DNA of 35,800 bases from Actinomycetes bacterium (GTDB taxonomy: Bacteria; Actinomycetota; Acidimicrobiia; Acidimicrobiales; Acidimicrobiaceae): assembly GCA_021784785.1 (NCBI GenBank), contig JAJYHJ010000048.1, forward strand, positions 1 to 35,800. Direction: 5' to 3'. Made by a program: the position numbers and the translations under genes. The notes under the pieces were generated by a model. It saw only the letters and a program-made list of their open reading frames with translations, did no database searches and was not told the origin of the DNA. This document shows positions 8,617-16,668 of this stretch, piece by piece; the first letter of the stretch is position 1, and the number at the start of each line of letters is the position of its first letter.

Positions 8617-9543
8617 ATGAGGGCCGTATTTTTCGAGAGTTTTGGTGATATAGAGGTTCTTCAGGTGGGTGAGGTGCCGGAACCTAAGATTGGACCTGAC
8701 ACAGTCGTAGTCAAGACTCGCGCGTCCTCGGTCAACCCGGTGGACTGGAAGATTATGAAGGGATACTTAGACTCAAGGATGGATACCGTCTTTCCGGTGG
8801 TCCCGGGATGGGATCTTGCCGGTGTTGTTGAGGCTGTAGGAGCATCTGTCGAAGAGTTCACAGAAGGAGACGAGGTCTTTGGTTATGCGCGTATGGACTA
8901 CGTACACCACGGTACGTTTGCAACCTACTGTGCTGTTCCAGTTAGAGTGTTGAGTCGAAAACCATCGGCTCTATCGTTCGAAGAGGCCGGAGTCATGCCA
9001 CTTGCAGGATTAACAGCGTACCAAGGACTCGTACATCATTTAAAGGTGAGTACTGGTGAAACTGTCTTGATTTCGGGGGGAGCTGGTGGAGTGGGAGTCT
9101 TTGCGATACAGATAGCTCGGACTTTGGGCGCCAAGGTGTTAGCTACTTGTTCATCATCTAACTTTGACTTTGTTCGAAGCCTTGGAGCGGTTCCGATTCC
9201 CTACGGTGAGGGTTTCGACGAGGTGTTGGGTGAAGAGATGGGTAAAGGGTTAGACGCCTTCTTTGATCTGTACGGTGGAGATGGACTTGCAGCGGGAAGA
9301 GCTCATCTTGTTGATAAGACACGAGTAGCATCAGTCGCAGATACGACTCTTCGACACTCGGGCGGACATTATGTATTCGTTCGTCCCTCGAAGGAGGATC
9401 TAGATGAGCTCTCAAGGTTGGCCACTCAAGGGGAGCTGCAGGTGAGAGTTGAACACAACTTCGAATTGGAGCAGATCCCAGAGGCCTTCCAACTTTCGAT
9501 GGGCGGTCATGTGAGAGGGAAATTGGCAATCTCCATAGCCTGA
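8617..9543 (+). CDS. NADP-dependent alcohol dehydrogenase/quinone oxidoreductase family (MDR)
   Basis: Medium-chain dehydrogenase/reductase of about 308 residues, in the zinc-free quinone-oxidoreductase branch. It has an N-terminal GroES-like domain (SSVNPVDWKIMKG, then PGWDLAGVVEAVG) and a Rossmann fold with GETVLISGGAGGVGVFAIQ. Cys/His zinc-binding clusters are absent. The likely reaction is NAD(P)H-dependent reduction of a quinone or activated double bond; the substrate is unknown. ATG at 8617 is preferred because GGAGAGG (8604-8610) lies six bases before it. The open frame reaches back to 8566 and another ATG lies at 8611, flush against that ribosome site. The gene is monocistronic, divergent from the membrane-protein gene, with a possible terminator far downstream at 9868. 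Confidence 0.85.
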   Translation: MRAVFFESFGDIEVLQVGEVPEPKIGPDTVVVKTRASSVNPVDWKIMKGYLDSRMDTVFPVVPGWDLAGVVEAVGASVEEFTEGDEVFGYARMDYVHHGTFATYCAVPVRVLSRKPSALSFEEAGVMPLAGLTAYQGLVHHLKVSTGETVLISGGAGGVGVFAIQIARTLGAKVLATCSSSNFDFVRSLGAVPIPYGEGFDEVLGEEMGKGLDAFFDLYGGDGLAAGRAHLVDKTRVASVADTTLRHSGGHYVFVRPSKEDLDELSRLATQGELQVRVEHNFELEQIPEAFQLSMGGHVRGKLAISIA

Positions 9544-9867
9544 TCGTTGACTGTTGGTTCTTGCCCGGTCCTTGGTGACGCAGACTTGCTCTAAAGAGTT
9601 ATGAAATGTTAGCCTAGTGTACCAAGAAAACATAGAACTCAGGTAGATATGTAGCCCGATCTGAAGTAGTTAGGATCCTGGCTCTAGTCGTTAGGGCCGG
9701 ACTTTTGTGTAACGTGAAATAGCTTGATTCTGGCATTTTGTTATGAGTGAAGATCGTAAATGGTAACTACGAAGGAGCACCGGCGTCGGAAGATGAGGTG
9801 TTGACTTCTTGTCAAGTGACTGCTTGTTGGAGTTGTAACTGAAACTGTTGGAAGTAGAGCTTTGGTT
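9544..9867. other. Long 3' region before a terminator
   Basis: No gene recognised. A small inverted repeat TTGAC-N5-GTCAA lies near 9799-9813. Because a terminator-like hairpin stands at its far end, the stretch may be the oxidoreductase 3' UTR or hold a small RNA. Nothing more specific is visible. Confidence 0.35.
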
Positions 9868-9893
9868 GCTTGGTTACCTTCCAAGCGTTTTTC
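9868..9893 (+). terminator. Intrinsic terminator
   Basis: GCTTGG (9868-9873), a seven-base loop and CCAAGC (9881-9886) are followed by GTTTTTC. A short stem plus T-tract fits a rho-independent terminator on the plus strand. It lies 325 bases after the oxidoreductase stop and faces the end of the HMCES gene. Confidence 0.6.
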
Positions 9894-9928
9894 TTAGGGT
9901 AATGCGAAGCTGTGAGATGTATTTCTCG

Positions 9929-10648
9929 TTAGAAAAGCCGTAGCTGGCCTTTGGTAGGGTCGACGAGAGTCTCATCTGGAGAGATGGATAAAGAGGTATC
10001 GTGGCCATTTAGGTAGGTCTTGGTCGTAGGAGTCGCTTCAAGCTCACTATCATCGAAGCTCGAGATTGCATCAAGGTCGTGTTTGGAGATTGGCAAGCCA
10101 CTTAGCCACGACTCTAGATGGGTCAGAGAGAGATGTAGAGGTTCTCTCGGATGAAGATCACGCATTTGAGCCGAGGAGGCCTCCTTGGTTATGATTACCA
10201 AGGATGGATATACATTGGAGATAGAGAAGATCAAAAGTCCAGCCAAAAATCCGATGTTTGTTGATTTTGGGTGAATGAAGAATGGTGCCTTTCTCCCAAT
10301 CTCAGCTTCTTTCCACTCAAAGTAACCGCTGACCGGAACCGTGCATCTGTTTCGCTGTACAGCATGTTTGAATAGTGGTTTATCTAAAACTGTTTCGACT
10401 CTAGCGTTTATGATCGTCTTTGACCCCTTGGTCGTGTTGGGAGACTGTAGCTTGCGACCAAAGGTCGCCTCTTCAACTGCGACTGAGCCCTCTCGTCGTG
10501 TTAGAACCGCGCAGTGCTGGCTCGGGGCTACTTGGCGGGAGTTAAGCAGAGCAGGAACGGATGAGTCGATAATGGACGGGCCTACATGAAGACTTATCGA
10601 ACTCATGAGTTCTTCAAGTTCTACCATTTGAGCAAAGCGACCGCACAT
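9929..10648 (-). CDS. SOS response-associated peptidase/abasic-site DNA-protein crosslink protein (YedK/HMCES, SRAP domain)
   Basis: SRAP-domain protein of 239 residues. Family members shield abasic sites in single-stranded DNA by a thiazolidine crosslink through Cys2. The sequence starts Met-Cys-Gly-Arg-Phe, so Cys2 is exposed after Met removal. NARVET gives Asn81 and Glu85, GYFEWK gives Glu111, and DLHPREP gives His166. These match YedK Asn75, Glu105 and His160 with a steady offset of six. The Trp-Gly motif usual before NAR reads FGRKLQSP. The C-terminus ends in QLRLF, as in many homologues. It is divergent from the MFS gene. No LexA box was seen in the 196-base upstream region, although the family is linked to SOS genes elsewhere. 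Confidence 0.9.
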   Translation of the reverse strand: MCGRFAQMVELEELMSSISLHVGPSIIDSSVPALLNSRQVAPSQHCAVLTRREGSVAVEEATFGRKLQSPNTTKGSKTIINARVETVLDKPLFKHAVQRNRCTVPVSGYFEWKEAEIGRKAPFFIHPKSTNIGFLAGLLIFSISNVYPSLVIITKEASSAQMRDLHPREPLHLSLTHLESWLSGLPISKHDLDAISSFDDSELEATPTTKTYLNGHDTSLSISPDETLVDPTKGQLRLF

Positions 10649-10844
10649 AAAGACTTCTCTAGAACTTAGTCGAAAGCCTAGGTGCGCGCTATCGCCATAG
10701 TTCTACGGTTATGAAAGGGAGTTTTACGGGCAATATGTGTATTAATTCATACTTAATGTTTAGAAGCTGTTAAGGTACTTGTAATATGAAAGTAAAACGT
10801 ATCGGTGAAGTGACATAGCTAAAGAGCAAGGAGATGGTAAGGAG

Positions 10845-12104
10845 ATGAGGAGTAGTTCATTCCGTCTCCGAAAGGCTTTTGACTCCTTGTCCATAAGAAA
10901 CTTTCGTCTGTACTTAATTGGGCAGATCGTTTCAACTACAGGTACGTGGATGCAGTCGATCGCGATGGCGTGGCTGGTTCTAAAACTCACGGGAAGCGGA
11001 GTTGACCTTGGGTTTGTGACTGCGATTCAGTTTCTTCCAGTTCTTCTATTGGGCGGTTTCGCTGGTATTCTCGTGGATCGTTTCGATAAACGTAAGATCT
11101 TGATCCTTACTCAGTCACTTTTTGCCTCTCAGGCCTTGTTACTTTATATCTTGGTTAGTCTTGGAGTTGTAAGGGTTTGGATGGTGTTTGTCCTTTCTCT
11201 TTACTTTGGTCTTGTAAATGCGGTTGATCCGACCGCACGACAGAGTTTTGTTCAACAGATGGCTGGACCGGAAAACCTTCAAAATGCAGTTAGTTTGAAC
11301 TCCGTGACCTTTAATGCTTCCAGGGCATTTGGTCCTGCAGTTGCTGGACTTATAATCGCGTCTCTTGGGGTAGGTCCAGCTTTCGGACTCAACGCGCTCT
11401 CGTACATCGCTGTCATTGTCGCCCTTGTTGCAATGAGAAAGAATGAGTTTTTCCCATTTGCCAAGGCTTCTAGATCCAAGGGTCAGTTTCGAGAAGGACT
11501 TGCCTACGTTGGTAAAACGCCAACTCTACGTCTGACCCTAATTGGGGTATTGATCGTTGGTACCTTTGCATATAACTTCAACGTCTCACTGCCCTTGCTG
11601 GCGAAGTTTACGTTTCATGGAGGTCCAGAAGCGTTAGGTATTATGAGTTCCTTTGTTGGTCTTGGAGCAGTTATCGGCGGGTTATGGGTCGCTTCAAGTG
11701 TCAGAGTTTCGCTCAAAAGGCTTGGAGTTGTTGGCTTACTTTTTGCATTTACGATGGGCGTAGCGTCGGCGATGCCGACGCTAACACTAACACTTCTCGT
11801 TCTCGGGGTGATGGGTGCTTTCTCGATAGCGTTTATGTCCACTGCAAACTCATTGTTGCAACTGAACTCACCTTCGCAAATGAGAGGTCGAGTCATGGCC
11901 CTATATTCGGTCGGATTTTTGGGGAGTACACCTATAGGATCGCCTATTACGGGATGGGTCGCACAGAGCTTTGGTCCACGCTATGCACTGTTGATGGGGG
12001 CGCTATCGGTCTTGATAGTTGCAGTTATGATAACCCTTCACGTGTATTTGCAGTCTCAAGGGAGAGTCAAACTCGACAGCACTCGGCCTGCCGTTACCTC
12101 CTAA
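10845..12104 (+). CDS. Major facilitator superfamily exporter (DHA3/EntS-like)
   Basis: MFS transporter of 419 residues with about 12 hydrophobic helices. The N-terminal NFRLYLIGQIVSTTGTWMQ and the A-motif-like GGFAGILVDRFDKRKILI place it in the DHA3/EntS branch of proton-driven exporters. The repeated motif GPAVAGLIIASLG lies in the middle. The substrate cannot be told. ATG 10845 has AAGGAG at 10828-10833 and again directly against the start. The ATG at 10834 hits a stop after four codons. The stop codon overlaps the stop of the convergent EAL gene by four bases (12101-12104). Confidence 0.88.
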   Translation: MRSSSFRLRKAFDSLSIRNFRLYLIGQIVSTTGTWMQSIAMAWLVLKLTGSGVDLGFVTAIQFLPVLLLGGFAGILVDRFDKRKILILTQSLFASQALLLYILVSLGVVRVWMVFVLSLYFGLVNAVDPTARQSFVQQMAGPENLQNAVSLNSVTFNASRAFGPAVAGLIIASLGVGPAFGLNALSYIAVIVALVAMRKNEFFPFAKASRSKGQFREGLAYVGKTPTLRLTLIGVLIVGTFAYNFNVSLPLLAKFTFHGGPEALGIMSSFVGLGAVIGGLWVASSVRVSLKRLGVVGLLFAFTMGVASAMPTLTLTLLVLGVMGAFSIAFMSTANSLLQLNSPSQMRGRVMALYSVGFLGSTPIGSPITGWVAQSFGPRYALLMGALSVLIVAVMITLHVYLQSQGRVKLDSTRPAVTS

Positions 12105-13351
12105 TGGTCTAGATGCTTAAGTTTTAATGCGGTATCTTCGAGTCTTTGAGCAAGCTTTTGAAACAAAGCGTCCACTTCGATAATTCGATCCCACTCATTT
12201 GTTGGACCTAAACATAGCGCGGGCGCAAAGCGACTGTGCTCATCTCTAGATAGAAGTCGTTTAGCTACAACGTAGGGCTCCTCGTCAGGGTGGATAAGAA
12301 CCGTAATGGGTATCTCCTGCCATGTGTTATGTTCGCCGTTCCGGTAGAGGTGCGTCGGTTGTCCGAAGTGATCAACGGTCGCGACGTAGCTCGTCGCTTC
12401 ATCGATTATTTTTGCGAACTCAAGCGGTGTCGAGGTTAGATAAACCTCCTTAGCGATGCCTCTCAAGGAGATGTATGTAGCGGAGTTGATGAGGTCGTGA
12501 CTTGTATCTGATATGTAGCGCGAGAGATCTGAACTGATCTCGGATAGCTGATCCTGGGGCTTTCCTAGGATCCATCCCTGACCGAGAGGAACTTTGAGAT
12601 CGATCAACGTCGCGATCTCGTCTTGCTCTTCGATGCCTACGGCTAAGAGCCACCCTCCTATGCCTTCGACGACCTCACTTACCATTCTTATCAGAGCTTG
12701 CTTGATTGGATCCTTGTCAACATGTGTTACGAGAGACCTATCTAACTTGACGATCTCGGGTTTTAATACTTCGAGAGTCTTTAACCCTAGGTAGTCAACT
12801 CCGGTGTCGTCTAGTGCTACAATGGCTCCTCGGCTGCGTAGTTCTGCTAAGGTTGCGCTTATTCGGTCGAGACGCTCAGTTGGAATGTGGCCGGTAAGTT
12901 CGATGGCGACCCGATCTAGGCTGCCCGAAAGTGCCTCTCTTACAGGTTCAGTGTCAAGGGCACTAGGCGTAATATTGACTGACATGAAGCAAGATGAGGG
13001 TAGTTCGGGTAGCTTTCTTCGGGCGTTGGAGATCGCAATCGCTTCGAGTCTTTCAGAGACATTCAGGCTCTTCGCCTCTTTAAACCAATATGGGTACGCT
13101 ATCTCTGGATAAAGAGGGAAACGAGACAAGGCTTCATAACCAACCGACACTCCTTGAACCATGTCAACTATGGGTTGAAGGTGGATGGATAAAAGAGAAG
13201 GATTGTCGATGATCTCGTGGACTGATGCTGAAAATGTGGTGCGGTCAACTAAATTAGTGATCTCTTGATCCTCGATCAGTACATTTTGCTTTGAGCCTTC
13301 GCCTTTTGTGCTATTTCTCAAAGCAACGGTGTGATCTCCTGCCTCTGTCAA
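12101..13351 (-). CDS. EAL-domain protein with altered catalytic motifs and a CBS-like C-terminus
   Basis: Protein of 416 residues with an EAL domain (about 50-275) of the kind that hydrolyses or binds cyclic di-GMP. GYEALSRF gives Glu73, followed by Asn126 (VNITP), Glu151 (ELTGH), Asp181-Asp182 (DDTGVDYLGL), Lys202 (VKLDRS) and Gln258 (GQGWILGKP). Two motifs are changed: the family AEGVE reads AVGIE, with Val238 in place of a Glu needed for catalysis in RocR-type enzymes, and DDFGTG reads DDTGVD. Weak or lost activity, or a pure sensor role, is therefore possible. Residues 290-416 resemble a CBS pair, for example VVAKRLLSRDEHSRFAP. The TTG start has GGAGG six bases upstream. No membrane segment and no GGDEF domain are present. 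Confidence 0.85.
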   Translation of the reverse strand: MTEAGDHTVALRNSTKGEGSKQNVLIEDQEITNLVDRTTFSASVHEIIDNPSLLSIHLQPIVDMVQGVSVGYEALSRFPLYPEIAYPYWFKEAKSLNVSERLEAIAISNARRKLPELPSSCFMSVNITPSALDTEPVREALSGSLDRVAIELTGHIPTERLDRISATLAELRSRGAIVALDDTGVDYLGLKTLEVLKPEIVKLDRSLVTHVDKDPIKQALIRMVSEVVEGIGGWLLAVGIEEQDEIATLIDLKVPLGQGWILGKPQDQLSEISSDLSRYISDTSHDLINSATYISLRGIAKEVYLTSTPLEFAKIIDEATSYVATVDHFGQPTHLYRNGEHNTWQEIPITVLIHPDEEPYVVAKRLLSRDEHSRFAPALCLGPTNEWDRIIEVDALFQKLAQRLEDTALKLKHLDH

Positions 13352-13542
13352 GTGTTGCCTCCAGGTTCTTGAAGAGAACTTCGGATTACCGAGCCGATTT
13401 CTTTAGCTATTTAGGGTGTCTTAGCTCGGAATTGTAGCTGTGAGTTCGTCAGATATCTTGATCATTATCTCAAGTAAAGTAGAAGCTGTGTGAGGCATAG
13501 ACCGTCTGGCACTATGAAGGGATCGCCTTTTTGACTTCGACA

Positions 13543-13752
13543 TCATTTCGAAGTGCCTTTGAGTTGGTGACGAAGGGAGAAAAATAGCGTGACTACAACC
13601 ACGAGTGGTGCAAATAAGTAGGGAACACTAACGTCCAAGAGATCTGAAACGCCCAGAGCAACTACTAACGTTGCCACACCCGCGGTGATCCCTGGAGTCT
13701 CTCCAATGAGTAGATCCCAAATAAACCTACCGAAACCTCTAACGATCCTCAC
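13543..13752 (-). CDS. Small membrane protein, unknown function
   Basis: Sixty-nine residues with two hydrophobic segments (about 20-38 and 43-60) separated by a short turn, and a basic C-terminus (RHQLKGTSK). No family recognised. The GTG at 13752 lies 31 bases after the stop of the FTR1/COG4280-like gene on the same strand, so the two probably share a transcript and this may be an accessory subunit. The ribosome site is weak. Confidence 0.6.
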   Translation of the reverse strand: MRIVRGFGRFIWDLLIGETPGITAGVATLVVALGVSDLLDVSVPYLFAPLVVVVTLFFSLRHQLKGTSK

Positions 13753-13783
13753 GTGCGACTCTCTATTTATGGCCTAATATCAA

Positions 13784-14536
13784 CTAGCGTGGAGCTATCT
13801 TTCGGTCCAGCTTACTTCTACTTCCTTGTAAATAAAGAACAAGAAGATAGCTAGCGACCGCGTAAAATGCGATCAGCCCGACTATGGAAAGGTCAGAATA
13901 CGGCCAGTGTACCTGTAGTCCCTCCGCCGACCAAAAGGTTCCAAAAGAGATAAGCATAACTCCAACGCCCATCTTCATCTTATTCTCCGGAACCTTGGAG
14001 AGCTGCCGTGAAAGCGTGGCACCAACTCCAAAAACAAAGAGTGCGGTGACCGTTGCGGCAAGGGAGGCGGTTAGAAGATGTCCTGATGTCGTGCCTAAAG
14101 TTAGCACAATAATTACGACCTCAAGTCCCTCTAGGAAGGTACCTTTGTAGGCAACTGTAAAACCTATCGGATCCACTGAGCTTTTCGTGGTGCCAGAGCG
14201 GTTCAGTTCCGTCACCTCTCGTTCGTAGATAGCGTCCTCATCGTGCAGAGCCTTTAGTCCTGACGATCTCAATATTGCTTTTCTGACCCACTGGAGCCCA
14301 AAGATTAATGTGATGACACCAACTACGGTCCTAAGAGCATAAATTGGTACCCCATGAACTAGTGCTGGTCCCAAGACTGCAACAATTACAGCTAGAGTCA
14401 AAAGTGCGGATACTGCGCCTACGAGGGAGGTCTTCCACCCCTTTGTTGTTGCAACCGCTAGTAGTATGGTAAAAGCTTCCACCATCTCAACCGCGCTGGC
14501 AAGGGCCACGGCTAAGATCACAACGGTAGTGCTCAT
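13784..14536 (-). CDS. FTR1/COG4280-like membrane protein with paired ExxE motifs
   Basis: Membrane protein of 250 residues with about seven hydrophobic helices. Two matching motifs are placed within helices: VEMVEAF (Glu17 and Glu20) and LEGLEVV (Glu136 and Glu139), about 120 residues apart, suggesting an internal duplication. The second strongly resembles the REGLE motif of FTR1 iron permeases, where the Glu residues carry metal. The closest recognised family is the uncharacterised COG4280 group. A cation-transport role is inferred from the motifs and from the divergent NRAMP-related gene. A charged loop lies at about 95-120. AGGAGG precedes the ATG by about ten bases. No multicopper oxidase partner is visible. 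Confidence 0.7.
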   Translation of the reverse strand: MSTTVVILAVALASAVEMVEAFTILLAVATTKGWKTSLVGAVSALLTLAVIVAVLGPALVHGVPIYALRTVVGVITLIFGLQWVRKAILRSSGLKALHDEDAIYEREVTELNRSGTTKSSVDPIGFTVAYKGTFLEGLEVVIIVLTLGTTSGHLLTASLAATVTALFVFGVGATLSRQLSKVPENKMKMGVGVMLISFGTFWSAEGLQVHWPYSDLSIVGLIAFYAVASYLLVLYLQGSRSKLDRKIAPR

Positions 14537-14720
14537 GAAGTGTCTTCCTCCTACTCAGCTGGATCGGTTGTTCTACAGTAATTCAAGTTCGAGCGCAAAC
14601 GCTACGGTTTTTCCAAAGCTTTGATGACGATATTCTATTGAGATGTTTCTGGATTTAGGTTTCTGTGTATTTAACAGTTGGTAAACGTTGGCTCGGTAAG
14701 CAGGAGTAACAGGTACTATA

Positions 14721-14853
14721 TATGTGGCTCAGCGTAGATAAAAGCCACCTTAGTAGTTGTCCATTTGGAGGATGATAAACATTTTACCCTCAAGTAGTTG
14801 GGTCCTTTGGACCCGAAGAAGAGATACGTTTCGCAGATAGGAAAAGCCACATA
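14721..14853 (+). promoter_or_regulatory. Structured leader with competing helices before the NRAMP-related gene
   Basis: TATGTGGCT (14721-14729) can pair locally with AGCCAC (14743-14748) or, over all nine bases, with AGCCACATA (14845-14853). Between them lies the hairpin GGGTCC-TTT-GGACCC (14800-14814). Two mutually exclusive states ahead of a metal transporter look like a riboswitch or attenuator, but the sequence does not match the Mn (yybP-ykoY), M-box or NiCo consensus as I know them. The rest of 14537-14896 holds the divergent promoters and no gene. Confidence 0.4.
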
Positions 14854-14896
14854 GCGCCCCTTCTGCGTGAAAGTTGACGATGTGGAAGGAGTCAAG

Positions 14897-16600
14897 GTGA
14901 AGTTTGACCGAAGCGAAGTAGGTTCTCCATCTGGAACCCAAGAGAACGTAAGCCTTTCCTACGACGAGCCTTCAGTACTCGACACAGCTCATGTTGGAGA
15001 TATCGTCGGTGCCTTCGGTACCGTAAAGGTAGACGAAACGCGATCGTCTAGATCGAAAGGCTGGCGAAGGCTTTTTACTTTACTTGCGATCATGGGTCCT
15101 GGTCTTGTTGTGATGGTAGGGGACAACGACGCAGGTGGAGTCGCGACCTACGCTCAAGCTGGTCAGGACTATGGGTCGCACCTTCTTTGGACACTACTGC
15201 TTTTGATACCGGTGCTTTACGTGAATCAAGAGATGGTGGTGCGGCTCGGAGCGGTAACTGGTGTTGGACACGCTCGTCTCATCTTCAATAGGTTTGGCAA
15301 GTTTTGGGGTGCCTTCAGCGTCATCGATCTTTTTATATTGAATGCGCTGACTATCGTCACGGAGTTTATCGGCGTCGATCAAGCGTTTAGATACTTTGGA
15401 CTACCTCCCTATGTCGGTATTCCGGTTGCAGCGGTGCTCCTGTTTTTATTTGCGTCAGGTGGAAGTTTTAGACGCTGGGAACGTTGGATGTATCTCTTGA
15501 TTGCGTTCAACTTAGCTGTAATACCTATGGCAATCTTTGTGCATCCCAACTACGTTTCTTTGGTCAAATACACGGTGATCCCAAGCTTTCCTGGAGGCAT
15601 AAATGCGAGCCTACTACTGCTCATTATTGCTATCGTTGGAACAACGGTAGCTCCATGGCAGCTTTTTTTCCAGCAGTCAAACGTCATCGATAAGCGTATT
15701 ACTCCAAAGTGGATACCGTATGAGAGAATAGATACGGCCGTTGGCGTTGTGCTAACAGAGATCGGGGCGGCAGCGTTATTGGTTGTGCCTGCATATGCCT
15801 TGGTTCATACCCATGCTTTGGGAAACTTTACGTCAGCTCTTGGTACTGCAATTAGTTTGAGGGCTCATGCAGGGTCGGTCATTGGCGACTTGTTTGCTTT
15901 AGTACTGTTGGACGCTTCACTAATAGGTGCATCTGCTGTGACTCTGTCGACTACATACGCTTTAGGCGACGTGTTCAATATCCGCCACTCCCTGCACTGG
16001 AGTCCACGACGTGCGCCAGCCTTTTATATATTTTATGCCGTGTTACTAGTTGTTAGTGCAGTAATTGTGCTGATACCAAACTCACCACTTGGTCTCATTA
16101 CCACGGGCGTACAGGCGTTAGCAGGTATACTCCTCCCATCCGCGACAGTGTTTTTGGTTTTGCTCTCAAACGATAAGGTAGTTCTTGGGCCGTGGGTCAA
16201 CTCAGTCGCTCGTAACGTCGTAAGTGGAGTTATCGTGTGGATCTTGATCCTGCTCTCGCTCGCCCTTACCGCAGCGACCGTATTTCCGAACCTCACCGGA
16301 GTACAGCTAGTTGACGGTCTAGGTCTCGGTGCAGTAGTTGGCGCCCTAGGTGGAGTAGGCCTTGTAATACGTGGACGAGCAAGGCGGCAAGACGTGCCGG
16401 AAGACCTAAGAGCTGCTCAAAAAGATAAGGCGGCGCTTGCAAAACTCAGAGAGACTTGGCGTATGCCTAAGCTAGATAAACTACCACGAGCAGAGATGAG
16501 TATGGCGCGAAAACTAGGGCTTGGAACTCTTAGAGTGTACCTGGTCTTAGCCTTTGTGATGGTAATCGTTAAGGTTGTCGAGCTGGCATCTGGTCACTAA
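14897..16600 (+). CDS. NRAMP-related divalent metal transporter
   Basis: SLC11/NRAMP-superfamily carrier of about 567 residues. After a hydrophilic N-terminus of about 55 residues come roughly 11 helices. The helix-1 site, DPGN in classic Mn/Fe NRAMPs, reads GDNDAGGVATYAQAG (DNDAGG at 76-81). The helix-6 site, MPH in classic members, reads TTVAPWQLFFQQSN (APWQ at 252-255), so the metal-binding Met is replaced by Ala. Such loss is known in NRAMP-related Mg transporters, so Mg or Mn uptake is more likely than Fe; this is inference. The GTG at 14897 is chosen because AAGGAG (14886-14891) stands five bases before it. An upstream GTG at 14867 has no ribosome site. It is convergent with the PRC-MgtE_N-CBS gene 68 bases away. 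Confidence 0.85.
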   Translation: MKFDRSEVGSPSGTQENVSLSYDEPSVLDTAHVGDIVGAFGTVKVDETRSSRSKGWRRLFTLLAIMGPGLVVMVGDNDAGGVATYAQAGQDYGSHLLWTLLLLIPVLYVNQEMVVRLGAVTGVGHARLIFNRFGKFWGAFSVIDLFILNALTIVTEFIGVDQAFRYFGLPPYVGIPVAAVLLFLFASGGSFRRWERWMYLLIAFNLAVIPMAIFVHPNYVSLVKYTVIPSFPGGINASLLLLIIAIVGTTVAPWQLFFQQSNVIDKRITPKWIPYERIDTAVGVVLTEIGAAALLVVPAYALVHTHALGNFTSALGTAISLRAHAGSVIGDLFALVLLDASLIGASAVTLSTTYALGDVFNIRHSLHWSPRRAPAFYIFYAVLLVVSAVIVLIPNSPLGLITTGVQALAGILLPSATVFLVLLSNDKVVLGPWVNSVARNVVSGVIVWILILLSLALTAATVFPNLTGVQLVDGLGLGAVVGALGGVGLVIRGRARRQDVPEDLRAAQKDKAALAKLRETWRMPKLDKLPRAEMSMARKLGLGTLRVYLVLAFVMVIVKVVELASGH

Positions 16601-16668
16601 ATTATCTCGAAGTCCTTGCGATAGCCTTGCTGTACCTTAAAAGTTAGGTCGCGTACGTCTTTCAGAGC

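Noticed and set aside
10649-10844. Possible LexA box for the HMCES/YedK gene
   Set aside because: No CGAAC-N4-GTTCG-like palindrome in the divergent region.
11684-12112. 142-codon plus-strand frame inside the MFS gene
   Set aside because: Fully overlaps a well-supported transporter in another frame; a shadow frame.
13535-13553. CTTCGA-N7-TCGAAG hairpin as terminator of the small membrane gene
   Set aside because: It overlaps the last codons and has no T-tract on the relevant strand.
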